NCBI RefSeq assembly: GCF_014207565.1
Contig: NZ_JACHGJ010000001.1
Span: 744,001-808,000, forward strand
DNA from: Spirochaeta isovalerica
GTDB lineage: Bacteria > Spirochaetota > Spirochaetia > DSM-2461
Length of the DNA: 64,000 nt
Direction of reading: 5' to 3'
Below, one piece after another: positions 17,438-28,462 of the stretch. The notes under the pieces were generated by a model. It worked only from the letters and a program-made list of their open reading frames with translations. It searched no databases and was not told the DNA's origin. Every line of letters starts with the position of its first letter. Within the stretch, counting starts at the first letter, position 1. A program made the position numbers and the translations under genes.

Positions 17438-19033
17438 GTGAGTTCCGAATTACCCCTGACTGTAGATACAGGCAGGGGTTTTTCAATTAATTACAAAGGT
17501 CAGAGCCTTTACTCCCGTTACAATCCCTCTAAAACTCCCGAACGTATCGCTTTGAATCAGGAACTGGATGAGGATACGCTTTATCTTTTACCCTCGCCGC
17601 TCCTCATGTACGGTGTCGATATATTATTAACCCGTTTACCCGAGTCATCTTTTCTTCTGGGAATAGAATGTGATCAGGAATTGATGAAATTATCTATGAG
17701 CTCAGGGAGTCTGAAATCTCATAGCCGATTTGAACTGGTCAGACTCGATACGCGAGAACAGTTGAAAACGATGATTGACAGGTTGGGATCCTGGCGGTTC
17801 AGACGATCTAAAGCCATATTTCTCAATAGCGGCTATAATCTGAATAAAGATATTTATGATACATTAATCAACTTCGCCGCCTTGCATTTAAATACCTTCT
17901 GGAAAAACCGGCTGACTTTGAACAAACTGGGGGCTTTGTGGATTCGCAACATCTTTCAAAATCTGGAATTAGTCCAATCTGATTTACCGGATAATTCGGG
18001 TAAAATGATTGTGGTTTGCGGAGCCGGTCCTTCCCTGGACTCAACAATTAATATTATCAGAGAGCATAGGAATCATTTATATTTAATTGCTGTCGATACG
18101 GCCCTTTCAACTCTGCTCGATGCCCATATTGAACCTGATCTTGTTTTTGCCCTGGAAGCGCAATTTTATAATCTCGGGGACTTTCACAATACGGGAAGCA
18201 GCTCTTTCGAACTACTGGCGGATTTAACGTCATATCCCGCCGTATGCCGTCTCAACAATGGCCGGGTGTATTTTACCTTTACAGATTTTGCTGAAACGAT
18301 TCTGATCAACCGCCTGAAAGAATTCGGGTTATCATTAATTGAAATTCCCCCATTAGGTTCAGTCGGTGTTGCCGCTGTCTATTCGGCCTTAACCATTTTC
18401 AGCGAACCGATTTTCCTGACCGGTCTTGATTTCTCTTATATTCCCGGAAAAAGTCACAGCAAAGGCAGTCCTTTTATAAAATCCATACTCAGATCGAACG
18501 ACCGTTTACATCCGCTGACCAACAATTCCGGTATCAGAAGAAGAAACATAATAAAACTTCAAGGCAAGATACCAGAGACGGAAATCACAACAGATTCCAT
18601 TCTGAGCGGATACGGCCGGTTGTTAAGCGAGCTGCTGAGAGACAGCAACAGGGTTTTTGATCTATCCCGGGAAGGATTCCCCCTGAATATTCCCTTTGTC
18701 GATGAGAAAGAGTTATCAGAGATCATCTCTTCTCAGGAAAATACCGGAGCAGAAATTCCCTGTAAAACAATTCACACATTTGACTCAAGGGGATTTCTGG
18801 AGAATGAGCAGAATCTGCTGTCTTTCGTCATCAGTTTATGGGACAAATTTATTCAGTCGAACAATTCAGAGATACCTCAGGAGCTTATGAATGCTTTAGT
18901 TCAGGTAGATTATATCTATATAGATTTTCCGGACAAACTTCCTCATCCTGTTAACGATCTGTCATTTGTTTCAAGAGCTGTAAAAAAAGCCCGGGAATAT
19001 TCCGGGCTTATCGAAAGAATACTGAAAAACTAA
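17438..19033 (+). CDS. DUF115/MptE-like protein, probable motility-associated glycosyltransferase family
   Basis: The core domain has the DUF115 (MptE-like) signature: IVVCGAGPSLDSTI near residue 190, then LIAVDTALSTLLDAHIEPDLVFALE and a later LTGLDFSYIPGKSHSKG motif. Proteins of this group in flagellated bacteria include Maf-type enzymes that add nonulosonic acids to flagellin; whether this one glycosylates flagellin is inference. GTG 17438 follows GAGG by 10 nt. The gene is co-transcribed with the PpiD-like gene. Its 3' end contains the terminator of convergent lepA. Confidence 0.75.
   Translation: MSSELPLTVDTGRGFSINYKGQSLYSRYNPSKTPERIALNQELDEDTLYLLPSPLLMYGVDILLTRLPESSFLLGIECDQELMKLSMSSGSLKSHSRFELVRLDTREQLKTMIDRLGSWRFRRSKAIFLNSGYNLNKDIYDTLINFAALHLNTFWKNRLTLNKLGALWIRNIFQNLELVQSDLPDNSGKMIVVCGAGPSLDSTINIIREHRNHLYLIAVDTALSTLLDAHIEPDLVFALEAQFYNLGDFHNTGSSSFELLADLTSYPAVCRLNNGRVYFTFTDFAETILINRLKEFGLSLIEIPPLGSVGVAAVYSALTIFSEPIFLTGLDFSYIPGKSHSKGSPFIKSILRSNDRLHPLTNNSGIRRRNIIKLQGKIPETEITTDSILSGYGRLLSELLRDSNRVFDLSREGFPLNIPFVDEKELSEIISSQENTGAEIPCKTIHTFDSRGFLENEQNLLSFVISLWDKFIQSNNSEIPQELMNALVQVDYIYIDFPDKLPHPVNDLSFVSRAVKKAREYSGLIERILKN
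18982..19009 (-). terminator. lepA terminator inside the 3' coding end of the MptE-like gene
   Basis: AAGCCCGG, 7-nt loop, CCGGGCTT followed by seven T on the minus strand, starting 28 nt after the lepA stop. It lies entirely within the convergent coding sequence. Confidence 0.82.
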
Positions 19034-19037
19034 TAGG

Positions 19038-20858
19038 TCAGTCTTCATCGGTGCGCAGTACCGCCAGGAAAGCTTCCTGAGGCAGTTCCACATTACCGAC
19101 CATCTTCATTCGCTTCTTTCCTTCCTTCTGTTTTTCCAGAAGCTTTTTCTTCCTGGTAATATCACCGCCATAGCATTTTGCCGTTACATCTTTTCTGAGG
19201 GCGCTGATAGTTTCCCTGGCTACTATTGTATTGCCGATAGCCGCCTGGATAGGAATTTTAAACTGTTGACGGGGAATCTCACCTTTGAGCTTCTTGCAGA
19301 CACTTTTGCCTCTTTCATGGGCATTGTCTTTAAAGACAAGCTGACTGAGAGCATCGACTACCTCCCCGTTGAGGAGAATGTCCAGCTTAGCGAGTGAGGT
19401 TTCCTTGAATCCGTGTAATTCATAGTCAAATGAAGCATAACCCCTGCTGATGGATTTCAGTTTATCATAGAAATCGAAGAGGACCTCGGCGAGCGGCATT
19501 TCATAGAAAATCTCGACGCGCTTCTCATCAAGGTAATTCATTTCCTGCTGTATGCCTCTCTTATTCATACAGAGAGTCATAATATTTCCAAGATAATCAG
19601 TCGGTGTGATAATTGCCGCTTTGATATAGGGCTCTTCCGCTTTTTCGATTGAACCGGGATCGGGATATTCGGCCGGATTATCGAGATAGTATGTTTCCCC
19701 TTTCATATTGGTCAGCCTGTACCGAACGGAAGGAGAAGTCAGAACAATGTTCAAACCGAATTCCCTTTCCAGCCTTGCCTGGACAACCTCGAGGTGAAGA
19801 AGTCCCAGAAAGCCGCAGCGGAAACCGAATCCCAGAGCGGCGGATGAGTCTTTCTCATAAATCAATGAGGCATCATTGAGCTTCAGTTTATCGATGGCTG
19901 TATGAAGCTCCTGATACTGATTTGTATCAATCGGGTATATGGATGAGAAAACAACCGGTTTGACTTCTCTGAAGCCCTCACAGGGCTCTGAGCAGGGATT
20001 CTTTTTCGATGTTACAGTATCACCGACTCTGACATCGGAAATATTTTTTATTCCCGCAATGAAATAGCCGACATCGCCAGCCTGTATTTTCCCGGTTTTA
20101 TCAAGTCCGATTTTAAATACCCCGACGTCTTCCACTTTGTACTCGGCATTATTGGACATGAATTTAATTTCATCTCCTTCCTTCAGCTCTCCATCAAACA
20201 TTCTCACATGAATGACAACTCCCCTGTAGGGATCATAATGAGAATCGAAAATTAGAGCTTTAGGGGGATTTGATCTCTCGCCTGATGGTGCGGGAATCCA
20301 CTCGACAAGTCCTTCCATCAGTTCATCGATGCCCAATCCCGTTTTTGCCGAGATGGGAAAAGCCATTTCAGAATCAAGTCCGAGATCATGTTCAATCTGA
20401 TGCTTGACTCTTTCGAGATCAGCACTTGGCAAATCCATCTTGTTAATGACTGGTATGATCTCCAGATCGTGTTCCATAGCCATAAACATGTTGGACAGGG
20501 TCTGAGCTTCCACGCCCTGAGTAGCATCAATGAGAAGTAAGGCTCCTTCGCAGGAGGAAATTGCCCGGGAAACCTCATAAGAAAAGTCGACATGTCCCGG
20601 GGTGTCGACCAGATTCAATTCATATTCATTTCCGTCTTTACTGTGAAAAGGGATTGTGACGGCTTGAGATTTAATTGTGATTCCCCTTTCTCTTTCAATA
20701 TCCATGGAATCGAGCATCTGATTCTGAAAATTCCGATCATTAACGACTTCGGTTTTCTGAAGAAAACGGTCAGCCAGAGTTGATTTACCATGATCGATAT
20801 GGGCGATGATGCAAAAATTCCTTATTTTGGACTGGTCACTATTCATAGGAGGAATCAT
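19038..20858 (-). CDS. lepA: Elongation factor 4 (LepA)
   Basis: Ribosome-associated GTPase that back-translocates or remodels stalled ribosomes. G1 AHIDHGKST is near residues 18-26, the switch II motif DTPGHVDF and G4 NKMDLP follow, and the C-terminal RRKKLLEKQKEGKKRMK-type tail is intact. Length 606 aa is normal. It follows the hybrid kinase gene by 20 nt, so it is probably the last gene of the chemotaxis/two-component transcript. Start ATG 20858 has only a weak TTGAGAT upstream; ATG 20846 is an alternative. Confidence 0.96.
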   Translation of the reverse strand: MIPPMNSDQSKIRNFCIIAHIDHGKSTLADRFLQKTEVVNDRNFQNQMLDSMDIERERGITIKSQAVTIPFHSKDGNEYELNLVDTPGHVDFSYEVSRAISSCEGALLLIDATQGVEAQTLSNMFMAMEHDLEIIPVINKMDLPSADLERVKHQIEHDLGLDSEMAFPISAKTGLGIDELMEGLVEWIPAPSGERSNPPKALIFDSHYDPYRGVVIHVRMFDGELKEGDEIKFMSNNAEYKVEDVGVFKIGLDKTGKIQAGDVGYFIAGIKNISDVRVGDTVTSKKNPCSEPCEGFREVKPVVFSSIYPIDTNQYQELHTAIDKLKLNDASLIYEKDSSAALGFGFRCGFLGLLHLEVVQARLEREFGLNIVLTSPSVRYRLTNMKGETYYLDNPAEYPDPGSIEKAEEPYIKAAIITPTDYLGNIMTLCMNKRGIQQEMNYLDEKRVEIFYEMPLAEVLFDFYDKLKSISRGYASFDYELHGFKETSLAKLDILLNGEVVDALSQLVFKDNAHERGKSVCKKLKGEIPRQQFKIPIQAAIGNTIVARETISALRKDVTAKCYGGDITRKKKLLEKQKEGKKRMKMVGNVELPQEAFLAVLRTDED

Positions 20859-20878
20859 ATCTCAAGAAGGCGAAATCA

Positions 20879-22717
20879 TCAATTACTGTCGAGACAGTTC
20901 CTGATAAGTCCGGAAAAATCATCGGGGTCAAAAGGCTTCTGAATAAAGTAGCTCAATTGGCTGTTACTTTTATGAGCCGTCGAAGTAAACATAGTTTTCA
21001 TAGATGGTGAAAATGCTGTAATTCGACGACTCAGCTCTTCTCCGGAAATATTCGGCATATAGAGATCGGTTATGAGAAGATCGAAAGGAGGATTCCTCTT
21101 TTCGGCAATGAGAATAGCCTCTCCCGCATATCCGGTATCGGTTACATTGTATTTTTTGTTCCTGAGAATTCTCACCATGATAGAGCGGACAAATTCATCT
21201 TCTTCTACAACCAGAATGGATTCATTTCCCAGGTCATCGATAGAAGATTTCATAGAGGGTTTATTTCCCGTGACGACTGATTCAAGTCTTTTGAAATAGA
21301 GTTCGAAAAGGGTTCCCTGACCTGCGCTGCTTTTGAGATCTATGAAACCACCGGAATTCTGTATGATCCCATAAACTGTGGATAAGCCGAGTCCGCTGCC
21401 CTTCCCCCCCTTTGTCGAAAAGAACGGTTCAAATATCATGGATTGAATTTCAGCGGGAATCCCCGTTCCGCTGTCTTCCACACTGATTTTCACATATTCT
21501 CCCGGAGGTAATTTTCCGGATCGGAGATATATTTCCCTGGCGTTTTTCACAATTTCCGTTGAGACTTTTATTTTGCCTTTCTCCTGAATGGCGTCACGGG
21601 AATTCACAACAAGATTAATGAGAATCTGTTCCATTTGAACAGGATCAATACTGATTATGGCTTCGGAGGGAGTAAGCGATATATCAAGAGACACTGATTC
21701 AGGAACCATTCTTTCGAGAATTCTTTCCAGATCGATTATGATTGAGTTAAGATCAATGTTTCTGGGATTGTGTACCTGATTTTCGGAAAAAGTTAAAAGC
21801 TGCTTTGTCAGCTTTACGGCTTTTTTAGATGTGGTCTGTATTCCTTTAATATCATTTTCCAGAGTCGGCTCACATTGCATAAGATTCTCATTATCGAGAA
21901 TAAGAGAACAGTATCCCATTATGACTGTTAAAAGATTATTAAAATCGTGTGCCACACCTCCTGCCAGACGGCCGACCGCTTCCATTTTATGAGACTCTCT
22001 CAATTGCGCTTCGAGATAAAGCTGCAGCGTTATATCCGTCAGGATTCTTACAGAAGTACCCTTATTTCCTATATTTCCCTGTAAATAGGTCTGGTTAATC
22101 TCCAGTGTTCTTAAATTGCCTTCAGTATCGGTAAATTCTCCTCTTTTTCCATTGAGGGAGTAATTAATCTTAAAGACATCATCAAATAAACGCCCAGTCA
22201 ATTCTCCCGGTCCTACCAGCTTTACCGCTGCCGGATTGATATATTTGATGATATTTTCTTTGTCACAGATAATTACCGAATCATCAATGCTGTCGAATGT
22301 AGAAACGAAGAGAGCTTCTCTTTCCTTGAGTTTCTCTTCCAGATGAATCATATTCAGAGCCATTTCAATAATGACGAGCAGCCTTCGCTTATCGTAAGGC
22401 TTTATAATATATCCGTAGGGATATGAGTTTTTTGCTTTTTCAAGTGTGGATTTGTCTGCATAAGCAGTCAGAAAAATAACCGGGATGTCATAGAGCTCTT
22501 TAATTTTAAGTGAAGAATCCAAGCCATCGAGAAGGCCTTTTATATTAATATCCATCAGAATCAGGTCCGGGCGGGGATATTTTTCGAAATCGTTAAAAAG
22601 ATCGTCACTGGAACTGCAGATACGATTGATATCATAACCGGCTTTTTCAAGAAGCATTGAGAGATCAAGCGAAACGATCGCCTCATCTTCAACAATGAGG
22701 ATAGATTTTTTATTCAT
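20879..22717 (-). CDS. Hybrid sensor histidine kinase: receiver - PAS - HisKA/HATPase - receiver
   Basis: A cytoplasmic kinase without membrane segments. The N-terminal receiver domain (about 1-120) begins SILIVEDEAIVSLD, with phospho-acceptor D in ILMDINIKG. A PAS domain (about 125-225) follows. The HisKA box VGRLAGGVAHDFNNLLTVI and the ATPase N, G1 and G2 boxes (LVVNSRDAI, VEDSGTGIP, GKGSGLGLSTVYG) are intact. A C-terminal receiver (about 495-612) has LLITDLYMP. With receivers at both ends it can sit in a phosphorelay. I take ATG 22717; TTG 22720 is equally possible. Confidence 0.9.
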   Translation of the reverse strand: MNKKSILIVEDEAIVSLDLSMLLEKAGYDINRICSSSDDLFNDFEKYPRPDLILMDINIKGLLDGLDSSLKIKELYDIPVIFLTAYADKSTLEKAKNSYPYGYIIKPYDKRRLLVIIEMALNMIHLEEKLKEREALFVSTFDSIDDSVIICDKENIIKYINPAAVKLVGPGELTGRLFDDVFKINYSLNGKRGEFTDTEGNLRTLEINQTYLQGNIGNKGTSVRILTDITLQLYLEAQLRESHKMEAVGRLAGGVAHDFNNLLTVIMGYCSLILDNENLMQCEPTLENDIKGIQTTSKKAVKLTKQLLTFSENQVHNPRNIDLNSIIIDLERILERMVPESVSLDISLTPSEAIISIDPVQMEQILINLVVNSRDAIQEKGKIKVSTEIVKNAREIYLRSGKLPPGEYVKISVEDSGTGIPAEIQSMIFEPFFSTKGGKGSGLGLSTVYGIIQNSGGFIDLKSSAGQGTLFELYFKRLESVVTGNKPSMKSSIDDLGNESILVVEEDEFVRSIMVRILRNKKYNVTDTGYAGEAILIAEKRNPPFDLLITDLYMPNISGEELSRRITAFSPSMKTMFTSTAHKSNSQLSYFIQKPFDPDDFSGLIRNCLDSN

Positions 22718-22725
22718 CAATCAAG

Positions 22726-23127
22726 TTATTGTTCTTCAAAACCCAATTTGGACATTTCCTGCTTTAGCTGAGCTATTTCCACAGGTTTGACAATATAGGA
22801 CGACGCTTCACCTTTATTATAAGCCGTAACGACATTTTTGGGATCTCCCAGAGCTGTGGTCATAATGACTTTAACTCTGTCGACGTCGGAAAGACCGATC
22901 TCTTTTTCATAAGCCCTGATCTGCTGGAGCGCCTCCTGCCCATCCATTTCGGGCAGCATGATATCCATCATAATAAGGTTGTAGGGAGCTTTTTCTTCCC
23001 ATGCCATTTTAAAAGAGCTGAGGGCTTCCTCTCCATCGACAACGACATCACAACTCCCGTATCCGGCCAGAAGCTTTTTCATAAGAACTCGACTTCCAAA
23101 ATCATCTTCAACTATAAGAATTCTCAT
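22726..23127 (-). CDS. Single-domain response regulator (CheY-like)
   Basis: One receiver domain of 133 aa and no output domain. Acidic pocket VEDD at 6-9, phospho-acceptor in LIMMDIMLPEMDG, conserved T in IMTTA and the lysine in IVKP are present. It differs from the cheY at 24852 and carries a longer insertion (EKEIGLSDVDR), so it is probably a dedicated partner of the flanking kinases. Start ATG 23127 has AGGAGGAG upstream. It overlaps the preceding kinase gene by 20 nt, implying translational coupling. Confidence 0.9.
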   Translation of the reverse strand: MRILIVEDDFGSRVLMKKLLAGYGSCDVVVDGEEALSSFKMAWEEKAPYNLIMMDIMLPEMDGQEALQQIRAYEKEIGLSDVDRVKVIMTTALGDPKNVVTAYNKGEASSYIVKPVEIAQLKQEMSKLGFEEQ

Positions 23128-24838
23128 AAACTCCTCCTGAAGAACTGACGATATGTGAGGTCAGTTCCATGTGAATCTTATTTAATTTATCTATGTTTTT
23201 CAACTTAACCGCAGCTGCTAATCTGAAGAGAGCTTCCGATTCGAAATTCAGTTCCACGATTTTATGTTGAGAGCGGAATTCCCGTATTCTGCGATTGCAT
23301 TTATCATATTCTTTTTTTTCAAAAAATATTTTAAGTTCTTCCACCAGAGAGATCAGTTCCTTTTCCATCCCGCTGGCTTCGCGGGAAACACCAGCTTCGG
23401 TTTCCTGAACGATTTCAACAGTTTTCTGATCGGAACTTATTTCTACAGGGATCTGAATAGTGAAAGTACTGCCTTCTGAAAGCTCGCTTTCCACTTCCAG
23501 TGAGCCGTTGAGCAGTTGTACCAATTTATTCACCAGAGTCAGACCGACTCCAACTCCACCATAATATCTGGTTCTCGAGCCATCGACCTGTGTAAAAAGC
23601 TGGAAAATCCTCTTTTTCTGATCGTCGCTTAGACCGATTCCCGTGTCTTTAAAACAAAGAATCAGAGCCCCTTTATCGACACGGGCTGAAATCTCAATAT
23701 GTCCATTCTGGGTAAACTTAAAGGCATTACTGAGCAGACAGGAGATAATTTCGCGTATTTTGTTTTTATCTGCAACGATCACAGGCAGATCTCCTGTGGA
23801 AACCAGCAAATCTATAGATTTTAATTCAGCCTGCTGACGGAAAGTTTCCGCGACCTCTTCTATCAATGCTTTTACGGAAAAACGGCTGGTTAAAATCTTT
23901 ATTACACCTCTATCAATTTCCGCCAGTTCAAGCAGTTCGTTAACCTGTTTCAACAACCTGTCTGCGGCCTTCCCGATCAGCTCATGCATTTCCTTTAGTT
24001 CGCTATCTGTCGAGAGCTCTGATACTATGCTGTTCATTCCGATAATGGTATTCAGAGGAGTTCGCAGTTCATGAGTTATATTGGCCAGAAAATCATTTTT
24101 AGCCCGGCTGGCATCTTCTGCCGCCCGGCGGGCTTTCTCCAGACCGATCTCATAGGCGACCTGTTTGGTGATGTCATGTATAAAATGCACCTGGCCCAGC
24201 TTCTGATCATCCTCAAAGATTTCTGTTCGGGAGTACTCAATTTCAATCTCCCGCTCACCTTTTCGAAATCGCATTCTGCCTTTTTCTGAAAAAATGTAAT
24301 CGTCGATCTCGAAAATATCACCGGGAGATAAATCATAATCCATCAGTTCCCCGGCTTTCCTGTTAAAGAATATCACCCTGTTTTCTTCCGATACGGTAAT
24401 AACCGCATCGTTCATATTATTGAGAGTGCTGTATAGCCAGTTGCTGTTATCCTGGATTTTTTTTCTGACATCATCACGCTTGATAGCCAGTTCAATGGTA
24501 ACGAGAAGTTCTCCCTCCCGGAAAGGTTTCAGGATGTAACCTGACGCATCTGAGATCCTGGCCTTTTTCATTGTTTTCTCATCAGCAAAAGCTGTGAGAA
24601 AAATGATAGGACAATCAACAGCCCTTCTTATAAGAGAAGCTGTTTCAATTCCATCAATCGAGCCTTTGAGGTTGATATCCATAAGAATCAGATCAGGAAC
24701 TTCCTCTTTGGCGATTTCAATGGCCCGGCTGCCGGTTGAGACTATGTCAATGACACCGTATCCATGGCTTTCCAACCTGGACTGGATATCGAGGGCGACT
24801 ATACCTTCATCTTCAACGATTAGTATTCTTTTTTCCAA
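23108..24838 (-). CDS. Receiver - PAS - histidine kinase with a helical C-terminal tail
   Basis: The N-terminal receiver (about 1-120) starts KRILIVEDEGIVALD, with acceptor D in ILMDINLKG. PAS (about 125-225) is followed by HisKA FLANITHELRTPLNTIIGMN and ATPase boxes (LLSNAFKFT, FKDTGIGL, GVGVGLTLV). The last 85 residues are helical and resemble no domain I can name; no HPt-type histidine motif is visible. There is no in-frame ATG near the start. TTG 24838 after a GAGG best matches the N-terminus of the sister kinase; TTG 24874 would overlap cheY. Confidence 0.85.
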   Translation of the reverse strand: MEKRILIVEDEGIVALDIQSRLESHGYGVIDIVSTGSRAIEIAKEEVPDLILMDINLKGSIDGIETASLIRRAVDCPIIFLTAFADEKTMKKARISDASGYILKPFREGELLVTIELAIKRDDVRKKIQDNSNWLYSTLNNMNDAVITVSEENRVIFFNRKAGELMDYDLSPGDIFEIDDYIFSEKGRMRFRKGEREIEIEYSRTEIFEDDQKLGQVHFIHDITKQVAYEIGLEKARRAAEDASRAKNDFLANITHELRTPLNTIIGMNSIVSELSTDSELKEMHELIGKAADRLLKQVNELLELAEIDRGVIKILTSRFSVKALIEEVAETFRQQAELKSIDLLVSTGDLPVIVADKNKIREIISCLLSNAFKFTQNGHIEISARVDKGALILCFKDTGIGLSDDQKKRIFQLFTQVDGSRTRYYGGVGVGLTLVNKLVQLLNGSLEVESELSEGSTFTIQIPVEISSDQKTVEIVQETEAGVSREASGMEKELISLVEELKIFFEKKEYDKCNRRIREFRSQHKIVELNFESEALFRLAAAVKLKNIDKLNKIHMELTSHIVSSSGGVYENSYS

Positions 24839-24851
24839 GAGAAGACTGACC

Positions 24852-25217
24852 TCAACCCAGCAGTTTTTTGACAACAGCCAGAAGCTTATCAGAAGTAAAG
24901 GGTTTCACAATCCATCCTGTAGCTCCGGCGGCCTTCCCTTCTTCCATCTTGGAGGACTGGGATTCCGTTGTCAGTATAATTATGGGAATGAAGCGGAATT
25001 CCGAAAGTTCCCGGATTTTAGAAACCATCGTTATGCCATCCATATTAGGCATATTGACATCGGAAACAACCATATCGACCGCTGATCCTTTTATTTTTTC
25101 CAGACCTTCAGCACCATCAGCGGCTTCTATTGTTTCATAGCCTTCCTGCTGCAGAACGAATGTTACACTCTGTCTGATAGCTGCTGAATCATCTACTACC
25201 AATATTTTTTTTGCCAC
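24852..25217 (-). CDS. cheY: Chemotaxis response regulator CheY
   Basis: Single receiver domain of 121 aa that, phosphorylated by CheA, binds the flagellar switch. D9-D10 (VVDD), acceptor D53 (VSDVNMPNMDG), conserved T in ILTTE and K in IVKPF are all present. GTG 25217 is preceded by AAGGAG. It directly follows cheB (29-nt gap), in the same transcript as cheA. Confidence 0.92.
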   Translation of the reverse strand: MAKKILVVDDSAAIRQSVTFVLQQEGYETIEAADGAEGLEKIKGSAVDMVVSDVNMPNMDGITMVSKIRELSEFRFIPIIILTTESQSSKMEEGKAAGATGWIVKPFTSDKLLAVVKKLLG

Positions 25218-25246
25218 TTCAATCTCCTTAATCAGGTAAAAAATTA

Positions 25247-26329
25247 TTATCTAGCAGCCTTTAAAGCCGCAGCCGCAATCTGTTCCAAAGGGATGATCAG
25301 GTCAACACACCCTCTTTTGATCGCTTCATTGGGCATTCCGAAAACAACACAACTGTTCTCGTCCTGAGCAATATTGTAGGCGCCGTTCTCCTTCATTTCC
25401 TTCATTCCCCTGGCTCCGTCGTCTCCCATACCGGTCATGATAATACCGACGGCGTTTTTTCCGACGAAACGCGAAGCAGATCTGAAAAGGACATCGACCG
25501 ACGGTCGGTGGCGGCATACCAGAGGACCGTCCTTAACCTCAACATAATATCTTGCACCGCTTCTTTTTATGAGACAGTGCTTATTACCGGGAGCGATGAG
25601 AGCCCTCCCTCTGATAACTGAATCGTTATCCGCCGCTTCTTTGATCTCAAGGTCGCAAATACTGTTGAGACGCTGTGCAAATGCCTTGGTGAAATTTTCC
25701 GGCATATGCTGAACGATGACGATCCCCGGAGCATCAATAGGCATTTCTTCCAGAAAGACCTTCAGAGCTTCCGTACCGCCTGTGGAAGCCCCGACAACAA
25801 TGATTTTTTCCGTTGTATCGATATGGGAAGGACCGGCAGCTCTGGGCAGAACAACATCCGCCGACAGCTTCGGCTGCACTTCTCTACGAACAACAGCGGG
25901 CTTTGGAGCACCTTTTTTAATTCTGGCTATCGCGGCAGCTTTCACTGCATCAACCAGCCTTACTTTTGAATCTTCAAGAAACTGCTTTGTGCCCATTTTG
26001 GGTTTCTGAATAATATCCACCGCTCCGTATTCGAGAGCATTGAGGGCGTTGTCCGATCCATCCTCGCTTTTACTGGAACAAATTATAACCGGAATCGGGT
26101 TTTCGGACATTATTTTTTTCAGAAATGTCAGTCCATCCATTCTGGGCATTTCAATATCGAGGGTTATGACATCGGGCTTATCCGATTCAAGCCTTTTCAA
26201 GGCAATAAGTGGATCGGCAGCGACGCCGACGACTTCAATATTCCGATCTTCTTCAAAAATCTGTTTCAGAGTCTGTCTGACAACCGCAGAATCGTCGACG
26301 ATAAGAACTTTAATTTTGGCCGGGCTCAT
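25247..26329 (-). CDS. cheB: Chemoreceptor glutamate methylesterase CheB
   Basis: Receiver domain with acceptor D58 ([13 protein letters not shown]), linker, then CheB methylesterase domain. The catalytic S182 ([10 protein letters not shown]), H208 ([10 protein letters not shown]) and the aspartate at 303-304 ([11 protein letters not shown]) are all visible. It demethylates or deamidates receptors for adaptation. No cheR is in this window, so the partner methyltransferase lies elsewhere. GGAGG precedes ATG 26329, 13 nt after cheA. Confidence 0.95.
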   Translation of the reverse strand: MSPAKIKVLIVDDSAVVRQTLKQIFEEDRNIEVVGVAADPLIALKRLESDKPDVITLDIEMPRMDGLTFLKKIMSENPIPVIICSSKSEDGSDNALNALEYGAVDIIQKPKMGTKQFLEDSKVRLVDAVKAAAIARIKKGAPKPAVVRREVQPKLSADVVLPRAAGPSHIDTTEKIIVVGASTGGTEALKVFLEEMPIDAPGIVIVQHMPENFTKAFAQRLNSICDLEIKEAADNDSVIRGRALIAPGNKHCLIKRSGARYYVEVKDGPLVCRHRPSVDVLFRSASRFVGKNAVGIIMTGMGDDGARGMKEMKENGAYNIAQDENSCVVFGMPNEAIKRGCVDLIIPLEQIAAAALKAAR

Positions 26330-26342
26330 ACAAACTCCTCCT

Positions 26343-28460
26343 TCAGGTAAGAAGCTTCTCTTCTTTTTGGACGATTTGAGTAATCTTCAATACATCCAGT
26401 ATCAGAGCTATGGAACCATCACCGAGAATTGTTCCACCCGACAACCCCTCTACATCTTTATATATGGACCCGAGGGTTTTAATTACTGTCTGATAATCAC
26501 CAATGACTTCATCGACAATAAAACCGATTCTGTGATCATGGGTATTTACAACAATCAACTGCTCTATTTCCGGCGGCTTGCCCTGAATATCAAAGAATTC
26601 GCGTAAACGTATGAACGGAAGGATTTCTCCTCTTACACTGGCGATATTCTGTTTTCCGTTTTCCTGTTCATCCTGAATATGTTCAACGCACTCCTCAACG
26701 ACTGACAGGGGAAAGACGTAGAATTCCTCATCGATCTGAACAAGCAATCCTTCGATGATAGCCAGAGTGAGCGGCAGCTTCAGCTCTATGGCTGTCCCTT
26801 TTCCCCCTTCACTGCTGATGGAGACCTGACCGCCAAGCGTTTCAATTTCCTTACGGACTACATCCATACCAACGCCCCTGCCGGAGACCTTGGTAATGGC
26901 AGAACTGGTTGAGAATCCCGGAGCAAATATCATTTTAAATAATTCACCTTCAGGAAGTTCCTCATCAGCCAGCATCAGCCCCTTATCAATGGCCTTCCGC
27001 CTGATCTTTGAAGCATCAAGCCCCGCCCCGTCATCAGCGACGGTGATAAGAACATTGGCGCCCGAGTGTCTTGCCGAAAGCGTAATGGTACCGCCGGCCG
27101 ATTTGCCTGCCTCAATCCTCTCTTCGGGAGATTCTATACCGTGATCAATGGAATTGCGGATAAGGTGTATCAGGGGATCATTGAGCTTTTCGATAACAGT
27201 TTTATCCAGTTCTGTTTCGCCTCCCACCGTGACCAGAGAGATACCCTTACCCAGATCAGCCGAAAGATCCCGCACGAGCCGTTTGAATTTACTGAAAGTA
27301 GTGCCGATGGGGAGCATTCTCATGCTCATGGAGTTATCTCTCAACTCAGCTGTAAGCCGCTCCAGCTGTTCCGCAATGGAGATGATAGAGGCATCCTGTT
27401 TATGGGAAGCCAGTTCGGATAAATGCGCCTGAACGGTCACCATTTCTCCGACAAGATCCACAAGTTCATCCAGCTTGCCGGAATCGACACGGACACTCCC
27501 GCTGGTTGTAATGGCTTTTTTCTTTTCCATGAGTCGATTGATCTGCTGCTGCTCTTCCAGAGCCGAATCGAGCTGAGGTTTCGTGACCAGCTTATTCTCC
27601 ACAAGCACTTCCCCGACTCTTTTACGCCCTGTCAGGACTTCATTGATATCTTCGCTTTTTACAACACCACGGTCGACCAGGATCTCACCGATCTTTTTAC
27701 CGCTCTCATCGAGGCTGTCAGAAATAATATTAATCCTGACTTCCGCAGAGCTTTCCACGAAAATGAACACATCGCGGACTTCTTCCTCCGGCGTCGTCGT
27801 AGATAGTATTATCTCCCAGGAGGTATAGTTGAATTCCGGATTGATTTCCGAAAGTGGCGGGATCTCCTCTTTGACTGCAAGAATGGAGATCTCTCCCAGC
27901 TCTCTCAGTTCGGCAAGGAGGAGAAGAGGATTGGTCCCGGAAAGGAAAATGTTGTTTTCTGGACAGAATATGATTCTGTAGGTAATGAGTTCATCTGATT
28001 GATAGGATGGAGATTCACTCTCTTTTTCATCAGGTTTTAATGGAACTTCGGGAGCTGATTGAGGCTCCTCTTCGAAAGTATCTCTGTTTTGGTTTCGCAC
28101 TTCGGCTTTAAATTCCCCGAGAAGAGTCTGAACTTCTTCATCCAGCTTCCTGGACGGATCTTCGAGCATGATCCGGATATAGTCTCTAGACGTCAATGTC
28201 ATGTCTATCAGCTCTTTTGTCACTACCAGTTTCCCGGCACGGAGAAGATCCATTATATTCTCAACTTCATGAGTAAAGAGAGAAATATCATCGAAACCGA
28301 ACATGGCTGCCGACCCTTTGATCGTATGCATGATTCTGAAAACTGAAGAGATGGTCTCGGGATTGTCAGGCTCTTCTTCAAGCCTTAACAGCGAATCTTC
28401 AAGTTCTGTCAGCAACTCAAAAGCTTCTTCTCTGAACGCTTCTTTAAATTGATCAACCAT
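26343..28460 (-). CDS. cheA: Chemotaxis histidine kinase CheA with MshEN-like insert
   Basis: Domains in order: HPt with phospho-acceptor H45 (RIMHTIKGS); a P2-like segment (about 160-250); a tandem RxGxxL repeat region (256-304) resembling the MshEN c-di-GMP-binding motif; the dimerisation helices (about 325-385); the HATPase domain with N box [12 protein letters not shown] and G boxes DDGAGLD and GRGVGMD; and a CheW-like domain at the C-terminus (about 560-705). At 705 aa it is ordinary for CheA. It is translated directly after the STAS gene, with AAGGGG before ATG 28460. Confidence 0.95.
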   Translation of the reverse strand: MVDQFKEAFREEAFELLTELEDSLLRLEEEPDNPETISSVFRIMHTIKGSAAMFGFDDISLFTHEVENIMDLLRAGKLVVTKELIDMTLTSRDYIRIMLEDPSRKLDEEVQTLLGEFKAEVRNQNRDTFEEEPQSAPEVPLKPDEKESESPSYQSDELITYRIIFCPENNIFLSGTNPLLLLAELRELGEISILAVKEEIPPLSEINPEFNYTSWEIILSTTTPEEEVRDVFIFVESSAEVRINIISDSLDESGKKIGEILVDRGVVKSEDINEVLTGRKRVGEVLVENKLVTKPQLDSALEEQQQINRLMEKKKAITTSGSVRVDSGKLDELVDLVGEMVTVQAHLSELASHKQDASIISIAEQLERLTAELRDNSMSMRMLPIGTTFSKFKRLVRDLSADLGKGISLVTVGGETELDKTVIEKLNDPLIHLIRNSIDHGIESPEERIEAGKSAGGTITLSARHSGANVLITVADDGAGLDASKIRRKAIDKGLMLADEELPEGELFKMIFAPGFSTSSAITKVSGRGVGMDVVRKEIETLGGQVSISSEGGKGTAIELKLPLTLAIIEGLLVQIDEEFYVFPLSVVEECVEHIQDEQENGKQNIASVRGEILPFIRLREFFDIQGKPPEIEQLIVVNTHDHRIGFIVDEVIGDYQTVIKTLGSIYKDVEGLSGGTILGDGSIALILDVLKITQIVQKEEKLLT

Positions 28461-28462
28461 AA